A stretch of DNA of 64,000 nt from Schistocerca nitens (lineage: Eukaryota; Arthropoda; Insecta; Orthoptera; Acrididae). The notes beneath the pieces were generated by a model, which was not told the origin of the DNA, did no database searches, and saw only the letters and a program-made list of their open reading frames with translations. Both the position numbers and the translations under genes were made by a program. Positions 10,337 through 20,819 of the stretch are shown here, piece by piece. The stretch's first letter is position 1; each line of letters opens with the position of its first letter. The stretch covers positions 350,901,234-350,965,233 of the forward strand of contig NC_064622.1 of the NCBI RefSeq assembly GCF_023898315.1, given 5' to 3'.

Positions 10337-11681
10337 CACTACTGGCCATTAAAATTGCTACACCACGAATATGACGTGCTACAGACGCGAAATTTAACCG
10401 ACAGGAAGAAGATGCTGTGATAAGCAAATGATTAGCTTTTCAGAGCATTCACACAAGGTTGGCGCCGGTGGCGACACCTACAGCGTGCCGACATGAGGAA
10501 AGTGTCCAGCCGATTTCTCATACACAAACAGCAGTTGACCGGCGTTGCCTGGTGAAACGTTGTTGTACTGTCTCGTGTTAGGAGGAGAAATGCGTACCGT
10601 CACGTTTCCGACTTTGATAAAGGTCGGATTGTAACCTATCGCGATTGCGGTTTATCGTATCGCGACATTGCTGCTCGCTTTGGTCGAGATCCAATGACTG
10701 TTAGCAGATTATGGAATCGGTGGGTTCAGGGGGGTAATACAGAACGTCGTGCTGGATCCCAACGGCTGTAACGGATCGTGGAGTCACGTCTCGATCCCTG
10801 AGTCAACAGATGTGGACGTTTGCAAGACAACAACCATCTGCACGAACAGTTCGACGACGTCTGCAGCAGCATGGACTATCAGCTCGGAGACCATGGCTGC
10901 GGTTACACTTGACGCTGCATCACAGACAGTAGCGCCTTCGATGGTGTACTCAACGATGAACCTGGGTGCACGAATGGCAAAACGTCATTTTTTCGGATGA
11001 ATCCGGGTTCTGTTTACAGCATCATGGTGGTCGCATCCGTGTTTGGTGACATCGTTGTGAACACACATTAGACGTCATCGCCATACTGCCGTATCACCCG
11101 GCGTGATGGTACGGGGTGCCATTGGTTACACGTCTCGATCACCTCTTGTTCGCATTGACGGCACTACTGGACGTTACATTTCAGATGTGTTACGACCTGT
11201 GGCGCTAGCCTTCATTCGATCCCTGCGAAAGCCTCCATTTCAGCAGGATAATGCACGACCGCATGTTGCAGGTCCTGTACGGGCCTTTCTGGGTACAGAA
11301 AATGTTCGACTGCTGCCCTGGCCAGCACATTCTCCAGATCTCTCACCAATTGAAAACGTCTGGTCAATGGTGGCCGAGCAACTGGCTCGTCACAACACGC
11401 CAGTCACTACTCTTGATTAACTGTGGTATCGTGTTGAAGCTGCATGGGCAGCTGTACCTGTACACACCATCCAAGCTCTGTTTTACTCAATGCCCAGACG
11501 TATCAAGGCCCTTATTACGGCCAGAGGTGGTTGTTCTGGGTACTGATTTCTCAGGATCTACGCACCCAGATTGCGTGAAAATGTAATCACATGTCAGTTC
11601 CAGTATAACATATTTGTCCAATGAATACTCGTTTACCATCTGCATTTCTCCTTGGTGCAGCAATTTTAATGGCCAGTAGTG
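10337..11681 (+). mobile_element. Tc1-like transposon, near full length (copy E)
   Basis: It starts cactactggccattaaaatt and ends with the complement, with TA at 10335-10336 and 11682-11683. Length is 1345 bp. It is the longer sister of 654-1805. A truncated end of the same family lies at 36910-37050 inside arrestin intron 7. Confidence 0.9.
10577..11560 (+). pseudogene. Degenerate DD34E Tc1 transposase
   Basis: Motifs in order: an arginine-rich N-terminus and helix-turn-helix (FDKGRIVTYRDCGLSYRDIA, then TVSRLWNRW), a broken middle, MVRGAIGYTSRSPLVRIDG at about 11106, [26 protein letters not shown], and a C-terminal AITARGG-like end. The second Asp and the Glu are separated by 34 residues, the usual Tc1 spacing. 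The start codon equivalent to 881 in the sister copy reads ctg here, and there are several frameshifts, so the copy is inactive. Confidence 0.8.
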
Positions 11682-11854
11682 TATTTACGACGGGGAGTCA
11701 TCGAATGGAACAGAAGTGATATCTGGTGTTTCCCAAAGAAGTCCTACAGGCCATAAACTACTACTGATCTATGTAAACGATTTGGAAGGCAATGTGAACA
11801 GCCCTCTTAGATTATCTGCAGATGATGCTGTTGTATACCGTAGGGCGACCAGAT

Positions 11855-12800
11855 TTTCAAAATCAAATTACCGGACACACAATTAGAAGTTAAAATGAAT
11901 CGACATTTTGTGGAAACTTTCGATAATACTATCTCTGTGTAGCAGATTAGTGTTAAAATACATAGTTTATGCTACAACTGCACAGATCATAGTGCCTTAT
12001 TGGTAAAATTCGGACTAAAAACACTTCAGATGGTTCAAATGGCTCTGAGCATTATGGGACTTAACGTCTGGGGTCATCAGTCCCCTAGAACTTAGAACTA
12101 CTTAAACCTAACAAACTTAAGGACACCACACACATCCATGCCCGAGGCTGGATTCGAACCTGCGACCGTACGGTCGCGCGGTTCCAGACTGAAGCGGCTA
12201 GAACCGCTCGGCCACAACGGCCGGTGAAAACACTTCAAAATACCTTGCATAATTAATCAAGTAAATATTTTATTATTTTTATTGTTGTCACTTGCAAACA
12301 AATGTGCAAAATAATTTCTCATTTTGTGTTCTGGTTTCAGAAATGTTTAAATTCGTCGGTAAATACACACTTTCTTTTTGATATTTTTGTGGGAACTATG
12401 CAATATATCACATCAAGAAACGTAACTTGCGACTCCAACGGTCTAGAGCTACACTTCTGAATGTGCCGATAAGAAGCAACAGGCAATACACAAAGAAAGC
12501 GTAAATGACAAACTGTTCGCAACATGAAAGTATTAGTTCATTGTACCAAACAACTTCAAAAACCGTTCCTCGTTCAGTTTGGTTTAATCAAAGGGTGAAT
12601 TCTCTTTATTCTTTTGTTTTCCACTTGATTATGTTGCATATTACTTTAAAAAAAAACACGCTGTTTCAGAACATACGGGACAGCTATTGAATAACAGGAC
12701 AGTACACGTCTCGTAGCTATTTTGTCGGCACAACGGGACATTCAAGCTAAATAAGGGCCGATCCTATAAAATACTGGATGTCTCTTCACACTAGTCTGCC
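11855..12800. mobile_element. Unclassified insertion in the LINE
   Basis: The LINE text stops after gtataccgtag and resumes at about gccgtatagttaagtcatc. About 0.95 kb between has no LINE similarity. Its edges look alike in inverted sense only weakly (accagattttcaaaatc / cctataaaatactgg), so the class is unknown. It carries the family 1 SINE at 12029-12226. Edges are approximate. Confidence 0.45.
12029..12226 (-). mobile_element. tRNA-derived SINE, family 1
   Basis: Target duplication aaaacacttca at 12018-12028 and 12227-12237. Complete from the tRNA-like head (minus strand) to the gagccatttgaaccat tail. Confidence 0.9.
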
Positions 12801-12902
12801 GTATAGTTAAGTCATCAGAAGATCAGTGCAAATTAGAAAGTGATTTGGACAAGATATCTGACTTAACTGAAAAGTGCCAATTGCCCTTGAACAATAAAAA
12901 GT

Positions 12903-13334
12903 CAGGTTACCTTCCATTAGGAACGTGGGTGCGCACAATTACTATGCTATGACTTTCAAATGATGGAGCACAGCAATCAGTCGTCCTTTTCTTGCGGGTT
13001 TTATTCGTGGATCTAGGTCTCGGCTAGTGCCTATCCATTATCAATGCACCATTTCATGGTATCATTGCCTGTACTAGTACTTCAGTCCCCTGTTGTTCAG
13101 GTTTCTGTCACAATTCTTTCTAGACTACTCTTGAGTAGACTTTCAAACTAGTCTTGAAAGAACTGTGACAGAAGCACAGGGAACTGACATACTAGAACTT
13201 TCATTGATACTATGAAATGATGCATTGATAATGGCTAGGCACTAGCCGAGATATAGATTTGCCGCATAAAACCTGCAAGAAAAGGGCGGCTGTTTGCTGT
13301 GCTCTATCATTTGAAATTGAAAACAATAAAAAGT
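12903..13334. mobile_element. Palindromic fold-back element inside the LINE
   Basis: It is flanked by a perfect 13-bp duplication aacaataaaaagt (12890-12902 and 13322-13334, the second copy being included here). About 12954-13130 and 13140-13317 are inverted copies: gagcacagcaatcag pairs with the complement of ctgtttgctgtgctc, and ctcggctagtgcct with its inverted partner. Only a few bases separate the arms, so the strand could fold into one long hairpin. No coding sequence. Confidence 0.85.
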
Positions 13335-14064
13335 GTGAGGTTAAATTTCGGTTACACTATAAATAACACAAATTTCAAGATTGTCGATACAACTACATAC
13401 CTGGGGGTTACAACTACGAAGAAGGCAAAGCTGAAACCATCACATAGAAACTGTTCTCGAGAAAGCTAACCAAATACTGTTTTATTGACAGAAGTCCGAG
13501 AAGACGCAACAAATCTACGAAAGAGACTGCGTACACTACGCTTGTCCGTCCTCTGCTAGAGTACTGTTGCGTGGTATGGGATTCTTAGCAGATAGGGTGC
13601 ACTGAGGACATCTATAAAGTTGAAAGAAGGGCAACTCGTTTTGTACCATCACGAGATAGGTGAGAAAATGACTGGGAATCGTATGCGAGTTAGGGTGGCA
13701 ATGATTGAAACAAAGACTTTTTCGTTGCGGCGAAAACTTCTTACAAAATGTCAATTGCCAACTTTTTCCTTCGGATGCGAAAAGCGATCCCGACGGGACG
13801 TAAAACGCTGATTTACCTTCCTTCTTCGGAATGCGAAAATATTTTGTTGATTGCGACCTGTATACGGAGAAGTGACGATCATACTACAATAAGAGAAATC
13901 ACAAATCTCACAGAAAGATTTAGGTGTTCATTTTTCCCACCTGCTGTTCGAGAGTGAAACGGTCGAAAAATGGGTTGAATGTGGTTGTGTGAACCCCCTG
14001 CCGAGCTGTTGGATGTAAACTGCAGAGTAGTGATGTACATATGGACGCAGAGTACAAATTAGTG

Positions 14065-14208
14065 TGCTACGGTCGCAGGTTCGAATCCTGCCTCGGGCAT
14101 GGATGTGTGTGATGTCCTTAGGTTAGTTAGGTTTAAGTAGTTCTAAGTTCTAGGGGACTAATGACCTGAGAAGTTGAGTCCCATAGTGCTCAGAGCCATT
14201 TGAACCAT
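14065..14208 (+). mobile_element. 5'-truncated family 1 SINE
   Basis: Target duplication acaaattagtg at 14054-14064 and 14209-14219. It begins within the tRNA-like head just before the B box (ggttcgaatcctgcc). Confidence 0.9.
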
Positions 14209-14235
14209 ACAAATTAGTGGTTTATGATACGCTAG

Positions 14236-14618
14236 ACAGCAGAGATAAAATACAGGGCGTGAAAGGTTATAACCAGCTTGTACAGAAAACACACTGCAGT
14301 TATACGAATTGAAGGACGTAAGAGAAAAGTAGTAGCTGAGACGGGAGTGAGACAGGGTCGTAGTCTATACCGTACGTTACTCAATCTGTACTTGGAGCAA
14401 GAAGTAAATGACATCAACGTGAAATTCAGAAAGAGAATTAAGATTCGGAGGGAAGTAATAAAATTTGGAGTTTGCAGATGGCAAATGGCAAAGAACTTGG
14501 AAGAGTAGTTGAACTGAATGGAAATCATCTTCAAAAGACGTTAAAAGATGGCCATCAGTAAGACTAAAACAAGGCTAGTGGAATGTACCGTAATTGAATC
14601 AGGTGATGCTGAGGGAAT
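14236..14618 (+). mobile_element. LINE reverse-transcriptase fragment (second LINE type)
   Basis: The frame at 14278-14508 reads YRKHTAVIRIEG, then VAETGVRQGRSLYRTLLNLYLE. This is the LY-x-NQ and GVRQGC-x-LSP-x-LFNLY region of a non-LTR reverse transcriptase. The Cys of GVRQGC is lost and the frame stops early. It ends where Tc1 copy A begins. Confidence 0.65.
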
Positions 14619-14620
14619 TA

Positions 14621-15961
14621 CACTGTCCGATCAAAAGTTTCTGGAGACTTCTATGAAATGCTAAGTTGACCACAAGACGTCACGAGAGGCGGACCTGCCA
14701 GCATAAAAAAAGGAGGTGGTGAGGGAGTGTTGTGTTGTCACTAGAAAAGTGTAACAACGGAATGGGTCCGTGAGGAGAGCTCCCGATTTCGAATGTGGAT
14801 TTCATTGGACGTGACACGAGTAAAAAATCCATCAGGGACATTTCAACCATCTAAAGGCGCCCAAGTCGAATGTTGGTGACGTGATTGCACTGAGGAAACG
14901 CGAAGGAACCACCACAGGTAAATCAAGACCAGACAGACCTCAATACTGATAGACAGGGACAGGGGCCCACTGTTTCCGATGTGATAGTGAAGTGGAAACG
15001 TAAAGGGACACGTACAGCACAAAAGCGTACACGCCGACCGCGTCAGTTGACTGACAAGAGACCGCCGACAGTTGAAGAGGGTTGTAATGTGTAATAGGCA
15101 GACATCTACCCAGACCATCCATCACACAGGAATTCCAAACTGCATCAGGATCCACTGCAAGTACTATGACAGTTAGGCGGGAGGTGAGAAAACTTGGATT
15201 TCATGGTCGAGCGGCTGCTCATAAGCCACACATCACGCCGGTAAATGCCAAACGACGCCTCGCTTGGTATAAGCAGCGACGGTTGAACAGTGGAAAAAGG
15301 CCGTGTGGAGTGACGAATCACGGTTCGCAATATGGCGAACTGATGGCAGGGTGTGGGTATGGCGAATGCCCGCTGAACGCCATCTGCCAGCGTGTGTAGT
15401 TCCAACAGTAAAATACGGAGGCGGTGGTGTTATGGTGTGGTTTTCATGGAATGGGGCTTGTACCCCTTGTTGTTTTGCATGGCGCTATCACAGCACAGGC
15501 CTAAAATGAAGTATTAAGCACCTTCTTGATTCCCACTGTTGAAGAGCAATTCGGTTAGGGCGATCGCATCTTTCAACACGATCGAGTACCTGTTCATAAT
15601 ACACGGCCTGTGGCGGAATGGTTAGACGACAATAACGTCCCTGTGATGAACTGCCTTGCACACGGTCCAGACCTGAATCGTATGGAACACCTTTGGGATG
15701 TTTTGCAACACCGACTTCGTGCCAGACCACACCGACCGACATCGACACCTGTTCTCAGTGCAGCAATCCGTGAACAACGGGCTCCCATTCCCCAAGAAAC
15801 CTCCCAGCATCTGACTGAACTGATGCCTGCGAGAGTGGGAGCTGTCATCAAGGCTGAGGGTGAGCCAACACCATATTGAATTCCAGCATTTCCGATGGAG
15901 GGCCTCACGAACTTGTAAGTCATTTTCAGCCAGGTGTCCGGATACTTTGAATCACATAGTG
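14621..15961 (+). mobile_element. Tc1-like transposon, full length but inactive (copy A)
   Basis: Ends cactgtccgatcaaaagttt and the complement of cactatgtgattcaaagtat. TA at 14619-14620 and 15962-15963. It is 1341 bp without nested insertions and serves as the reference for reading copy B (2452-5166) and copy C (52715-53035). Confidence 0.9.
14880..15879 (+). pseudogene. Degenerate Tc1 transposase of copy A
   Basis: Pieces in order: a helix-turn-helix segment with VSDVIVKWKRKG at about 14970, an open stretch from 15166 (TVRREVRKLGFHGRAAAHKP), the first catalytic block [10 protein letters not shown] at about 15303, GGVMVW at about 15425, and a distal block at 15610-15879 with MAEWLDDNN, GPDLNRMEHLWD and the C-terminus. 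The Glu sits in RMEHLW. The pieces lie in different frames and contain stops, so it is a pseudogene. Confidence 0.75.
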
Positions 15962-15963
15962 TA

Positions 15964-16302
15964 CTTTAATTGCTTAAAACATGTTTTCGTTTTGCAGAAC
16001 CGATTAAAAATGATGTCAAAAGTTGTTGAAACTTGTTTGAGCATTAGAAAGATCTGTTTTCTACTCTGGCTGCTATATAGTCACTATCATTTACACGACG
16101 ATCAACTGATTTTGTCTGTTTGCCTTTTTCAGGTGCGTACTCCTATACTCGTAAATTTACACCGTCAGCCTTTGTGGGAGTATATAAATGTACATTTGCC
16201 AGTTTTATACGTAAGCGCTGTCGTAATCAACACGAATAAGAACAACGTTCTACCATTCGCCTATGTTCTTACTAACGTTTACTATTGAGCCGAGTACGTA
16301 TT
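15964..16302. other. Unassigned DNA
   Basis: No recognised repeat. A 142-codon open stretch on the + strand from 15860 runs from the end of copy A into this AT-rich DNA and shows no domain or codon bias; I do not call it a gene. Confidence 0.35.
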
Positions 16303-16547
16303 TTGTGGTAAGGTTTTATGGGACCAAACTGCTGAGGTCATCAGTTCCTAAGCCTATGCACTAGTTAATCGAACTTAAACTAACTTACGCTAAGGACAAA
16401 ACACACTCCCATGCCCGAGGGAGGACTCTAACCTCCGACAAGGGGCCGAGGGGGGGGGCTTCGGGGGGGGGGGGGGGGAGCCGCGCGGACCGTGGCAATG
16501 CGCTTCAGCGCTTCAGACTGGACTGCGCGGCTACCCCGCGCGGCGAT
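16303..16547 (-). mobile_element. Family 2 SINE with a G-rich expansion
   Basis: Target duplication tacgtatt at 16295-16302 and 16548-16555. The tRNA-like head (minus strand) is interrupted by runs of 9 and about 17 G at 16450-16481, which are absent from the sister copies at 4480 and 50000. The run probably arose by slippage or is an assembly artefact. Confidence 0.8.
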
Positions 16548-16880
16548 TACGTATTAAAATGGCATATGTATACACCCACGAAGGGTGATGATGTAGCTGG
16601 CGAACATAGGATAGGGTACTTGCAAATGGGAAACAGTCGATGTCGCCTTGTTATGGTGTAAATAACATTGTTGGTAAGTGGAATTGTCCTTCAATAAATT
16701 TATTGCTATGGCTCTCGGAAAAAAAAGACTTATGAGAAAAGTGCATAACACTGGGACCAAAACTTCCATAGCAAGTCGAATATACATTACTAGAAGCTTC
16801 AGCTTCTGGCGTATTAGTGCTTGCAGGAAAGAATTTGCCAGTGAGTTGTGTCTGTGTGCATATTACAATAACGGCAGGTA
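16548..16880. other. Unassigned DNA
   Basis: No gene or repeat recognised. Confidence 0.35.
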
Positions 16881-16884
16881 TGGT

Positions 16885-17175
16885 GGCAGATGCAGGTTAG
16901 AGCAGTGGCTGCGGCGGCGGCGGGCTGCGAGTCTGCTGGCGGGTGAGCCACTGGGAGGTCCGGAGCCAGCCCGCAGTGGGCCGCACCAGCAGCAGCAGCA
17001 CCAACTGGCCGCCTGTGTGGTCCACCGAGTGGCGGCAGCGGCGGCTACTCACGGGACTTCAGCAGGCCTGGCATCGCGGCGTCGGCAGCGGTCCTCGCTG
17101 GTCGGTATATCGATCTCCAGTCGACGGCGGCAACACGCGTCACTCGTACCTGCACCGTGTGTGATATCCCTGCAA
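16885..17175. other. CpG-rich block upstream of arrestin
   Basis: CpG- and CAG/CGG-rich DNA (gtggctgcggcggcggcggg, agcagcagcagc, agtggcggcagcggcggc) about 5.3 kb before the arrestin start. Two overlapping frames are open, one as part of a 194-codon stretch from 16678 to 17262. Its first 60 residues fall in AT-rich DNA with different composition and the Ala/Arg/Ser-rich rest looks like composition, not a domain. It may be a regulatory or untranslated region. Confidence 0.35.
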
Positions 17176-17434
17176 AAGATGCGAGACGGCGGTTTTAGCA
17201 CCAGCGCAGCGTATCACAGGTTCAGTAGTTTGGTATGGGGTGGGTCCACAGTCTTCATATAACTAACAAACCTGGCCGGTTCCGCTTGCGGCTGTGAAAT
17301 ACAGTACCACAACACCAAAAAATAACTAATGTAGAGTCATGACATTTCGGGAATTGTTTAGGTAATATATTTAAGTGATAACATTGCAAGATCACAGGTT
17401 AATGCAAGCCCGAGATAAGCCATTGCAAATTTGA

Positions 17435-18570
17435 AATACTGCTACATTCATAACCGGTGCAACCGCCAGACTGTTGAATACAAGCATGCTAATGTGTTTG
17501 CATTGTGTTGTATAAGTGCCAGATGTCAGTTTGTCGGAGGGAGTTCCATGCCTGTTCCACTTGATCGTTCATTGTTGGGATGGTTAATGCTGTTTATGGT
17601 TGACGCTGGAGTTGTCGTCGGTGATCGATTGGAGACAGATCTGATGAACGAGCACGCCAACGCAACATTTTGACGCGTTATCCTGTTGGAACCCCCCTCC
17701 CTGGAATGTTGTTCATGAATGGCAGCACAACAGGTCGAATGACCAGATTGACGTACAAATTTGCAGTCAGGGGGCGTGGGACAACCTCGAGACCATAGCT
17801 CCAGGTGTACGTCATGTGTATCTAGCAAGCAGACAGGTTCCTGCAGGACTTCAACTGCTCTCGTTCTAACCAACACGCATCCATCACTGGCACCGAGGCA
17901 GAAACAGCTTTCGCAGACAGCACAACAGACCTCCACTCTGCCCTCCAATAAGCTCTCCGTTGACACTAATGAAGTCGTAAATGGCGGTGGTTTGCGGTCA
18001 GTGGAATGCACGCTACAGTGCCTCTGGCTCTAAGCCGCCCGTCACGTAATCGATTTGTCACAGTATGTTGTGTGACTGTTGAGCCAACTGCATCTAAAAT
18101 TGTTCCTGCAGATGCAATTCGATGTGTCACAGCCATACACGGAACACGATGGTCTTCCCTCTCGGTAGTGCCACATGGTCGTGCGGAGCCCGGTCTTCTT
18201 GCGACCGTCCATTCACGAGACCACCGCTGCCATCAATCATGAGTGGGTACACTCCTGCCAAGCCTTTCTTTAGAAGGAACATCCAGCGTTTCGTAGCCCT
18301 ATTACACTATCTTGTTCAAACTCAGGGAGGTGTCGATGATGACGTCTTTGTGGTCTTAAAAGCAATCTTGGCTAACATCAACTTACCACGTGCAAACTCA
18401 AAGGTAACTAACGCTCACGATCGTTACGTGTTTTAAAGCGAACGTGATTTGCATCCTCATAGTGGCGCTACTCGCCACTCTCATCCGCCTGCTGCGAAAT
18501 TTGAATAGACGCCATCTTTCAGCTGGAGAAACACGTCTATCAACTTTCCTTTTTGCTGTTGAAATTTTTT
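17435..18570 (-). mobile_element. Tc1-like transposon remnant (third family)
   Basis: The minus strand reads as a decayed Tc1 transposase. The segment around 17880-17910 corresponds to the block with the first Asp (gcctcggtgccagtgatgg). At about 17695-17675 FQQDNA is readable, followed by a jump caused by a deletion. The + strand words tggcagcacaacaggtcgaa and ggaacatccagcg are typical of this family as I remember it. Internal deletions and many stops; ends not exactly defined. Confidence 0.65.
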
Positions 18571-18709
18571 ATTTCATTTTATGTATTCCAGTATCACAAC
18601 GCGTGTGTAACAGAGCGCATAGCATCACATTCTATAGCATCGATCGTCAAACATTTTTGCTTAAGAGCCAATATTGAGATTATAGGGCAACATGTCGGGA
18701 CTAATCGAA

Positions 18710-20090
18710 GGGTGGTGGGGGGGTGGGTGAGGGGAGTGTAATCGCAGTATGGTTATTAATAGAAGCTTACCACTTAAAAATTTTGAATCCATATGTTATA
18801 AGGTATCACACCTAACATTTCAAATGAAGTAGTAAATATTACCCTGGAACTACAAGCACTTTTCTGAAGGCTAACATAGAGACCAATTTTCCATAACTAA
18901 TCGGGTACTATGGCCAGTGCCTTCGCAACAGGATGCCATGTTTATTGTTCTGATTTCCGGGCACATTTCTACGCATCTACTTCACGCCCTACTATCTCAA
19001 AGAAAACCAAAGGACTGCGGCACACTGCTTTGATCTGACTTTTGTTTTAGGTCATCTGTAACAGAAGGGAGGTGGTTTTAAATAATATAACTTTATTAAT
19101 TTAAAATTGTCACGGTGGGTGATGACGGCTTTGCATATATAAAAGGATGCAAAAGTCAGTCTCATCTGTAATATGTTGCGTGGTGTATGGGAGTAACTAA
19201 GTCTTACTGGTGTGAACACCTCGGCCCCCTTTTCTCGACTAGTAGTATGGACACTTTCCAGGATCGGGAGCCATGTCGGCATTAGTGATCCACAGGAGAA
19301 ACTATCGAACTGAAATAAATAACAAGGAAGTACATTTTCAGGCCAAAAGACGATGTTTAAACATTGATTTTGTACGAATTCCTACTCTTCACACAAGAAT
19401 AACACAAATGACTTCTCTTACGTCATATGACACAAGGAAAGAGATTGTACTGAAAAATAACGGAATAAGCTTCATCTCACTAACAGAAACGGCGATGTAT
19501 ATCAGAAGTAGGTTGACCACTTCTCTGCAAGCAGCAGCATTGTTCAGAGCAGAAAATATGTAGTGCCAATTCACCCGGCCTGGCCACTTTACCACGCCTT
19601 TGCCTGTCGATCTTACTGTTAAGTGTTAACATACAAAAATTAGTGAGTTGTATTAATGAGTAACAGTAACTGCAGTAAAAGACACGATTAGAAAAGTTTA
19701 CTAAATTTTTTAATGTCTTTTTCTTTTACTCATTGCAATGTATTACAAGAGATGTAATTTGATTTCGTATTACTTTCTTCCAACATGTACCGCATTTGAA
19801 GGTGGTAGTCTATATAACGCGCGTTCACGGATCCATGTTACTTCTGTTTGACTTTTATACAAAGCAGCAGATCGGTGCTATAAGCACATGCGCGTGGATG
19901 GTCACTATTGGAAAAGAGAAACGATAAAATAAATTCCCCCCTACCATTTGTATAAACCCTGCAGTGACCGCGCTACATACTATCCTGACCCTGACAATTC
20001 ATTTGCCGGACATCCACAACTGCTGCTAATTCTTTTCCCCTATGAAATAAACCCGCTCCTGTTGAACTTGACAAATCTCATTTTTTTTAT
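18710..20090. other. Unassigned DNA
   Basis: About 1.4 kb with no supported gene. It opens with a G-rich run (ggtggtgggggggtgggtgagggg) at 18711-18736. The longest open stretch, 19273-19563 on the + strand, lacks any recognised domain. Confidence 0.35.
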
Positions 20091-20093
20091 AAA

Positions 20094-20472
20094 GTCGTAC
20101 ACACGGGCTTTGGTGTGTAAATCCCAGTTTCAGGCGCTTGATTGCGTACGAGAAAGTCGTACCAGTCATGTAAGATACCAAGCAAATTTATCAAGTAGCG
20201 TGCGTGTGTGGTATGAAAAGGGTCTCTGAGTTAACCAGTGCTACAGCGGGTAAGCGAGTGAGCCCGGACCGCCGCATATCATGGAAAATCAGCAAGACCT
20301 GTTCAACAGACTGGTTGAATCACAAAACCTTTTAATATCTCAGCCGCACAGGTTCCCGCATGCTATTTGATAAATTCGCTGGATTTTTTACATGACTGGT
20401 ACTACTTTCTCGTATACAACCGAGCGCGTGAAGATGGGATTTATATCGCGAAACCCGGCTCGTGTGTACGAC
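20094..20472. mobile_element. Fold-back element with 105-110 bp arms
   Basis: The left arm 20094-20198 (gtcgtacacacgggc ... atttatcaagtag) is matched by the inverted right arm 20363-20472, with words such as tacgagaaagt and gtaccagtcatgtaa shared exactly. The arms enclose about 165 bp. No coding sequence. No clear target duplication was found. Confidence 0.8.
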
Positions 20473-20819
20473 GTATCCCAATAAAGGATTTTCCAAGTAC
20501 ATCTGGAGCGGATTTATTCATCATGAAAAATTAAAGTTCAGCACATATTAAAATATTACTGTCTCCGTAACTATTTTTATTCGTCAGTGTACAATAAAAA
20601 TGCACTCTTAAGAGGCTTTTAATGTTAGCTGCCGTTTCTGGATTGTACTGTTAGTCGCTAGAACCGTATTACACTGAAGCACCAAAGAAACTGCTATAGG
20701 CATGCGTATTCAAATAAAGAGATATGTAAATAGGCAGAATACGTCGCTGCAATCGACGACGCCTATGTAATACAACAAGGTCTGGCACAGTTGTTAGATC
20801 GGTTACTGCTGCTACAATG

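Larger units (their letters stand above)
11692..14045 (+). mobile_element. LINE remnant broken by two insertions
   Basis: A non-LTR reverse transcriptase is read in pieces. At 11692-11850 it shows ISGVSQ, LLLIYVNDL and LSADDAVVYR, the region with the catalytic ADD. From 12800 to 12902 and again from 13335 it continues with TYLGVT and a C-terminal region, ending near 14040. The pieces are separated by an unknown insertion (about 11855-12800, itself holding a SINE) and by a 432-bp palindromic insertion (12903-13334). Frames are broken throughout. Confidence 0.75.

Noticed and set aside
16678-17262. 194-codon open frame on the + strand
   Set aside because: AT-rich first third, then low-complexity Ala/Arg/Ser/Gln from CpG-rich DNA; no domain, splice signals or consistent codon preference. 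Kept only as a CpG-rich block.
17526-18011. 161-codon minus-strand open frame
   Set aside because: Lies within a decayed Tc1 element in a frame that only partly overlaps transposase motifs; not an independent gene.
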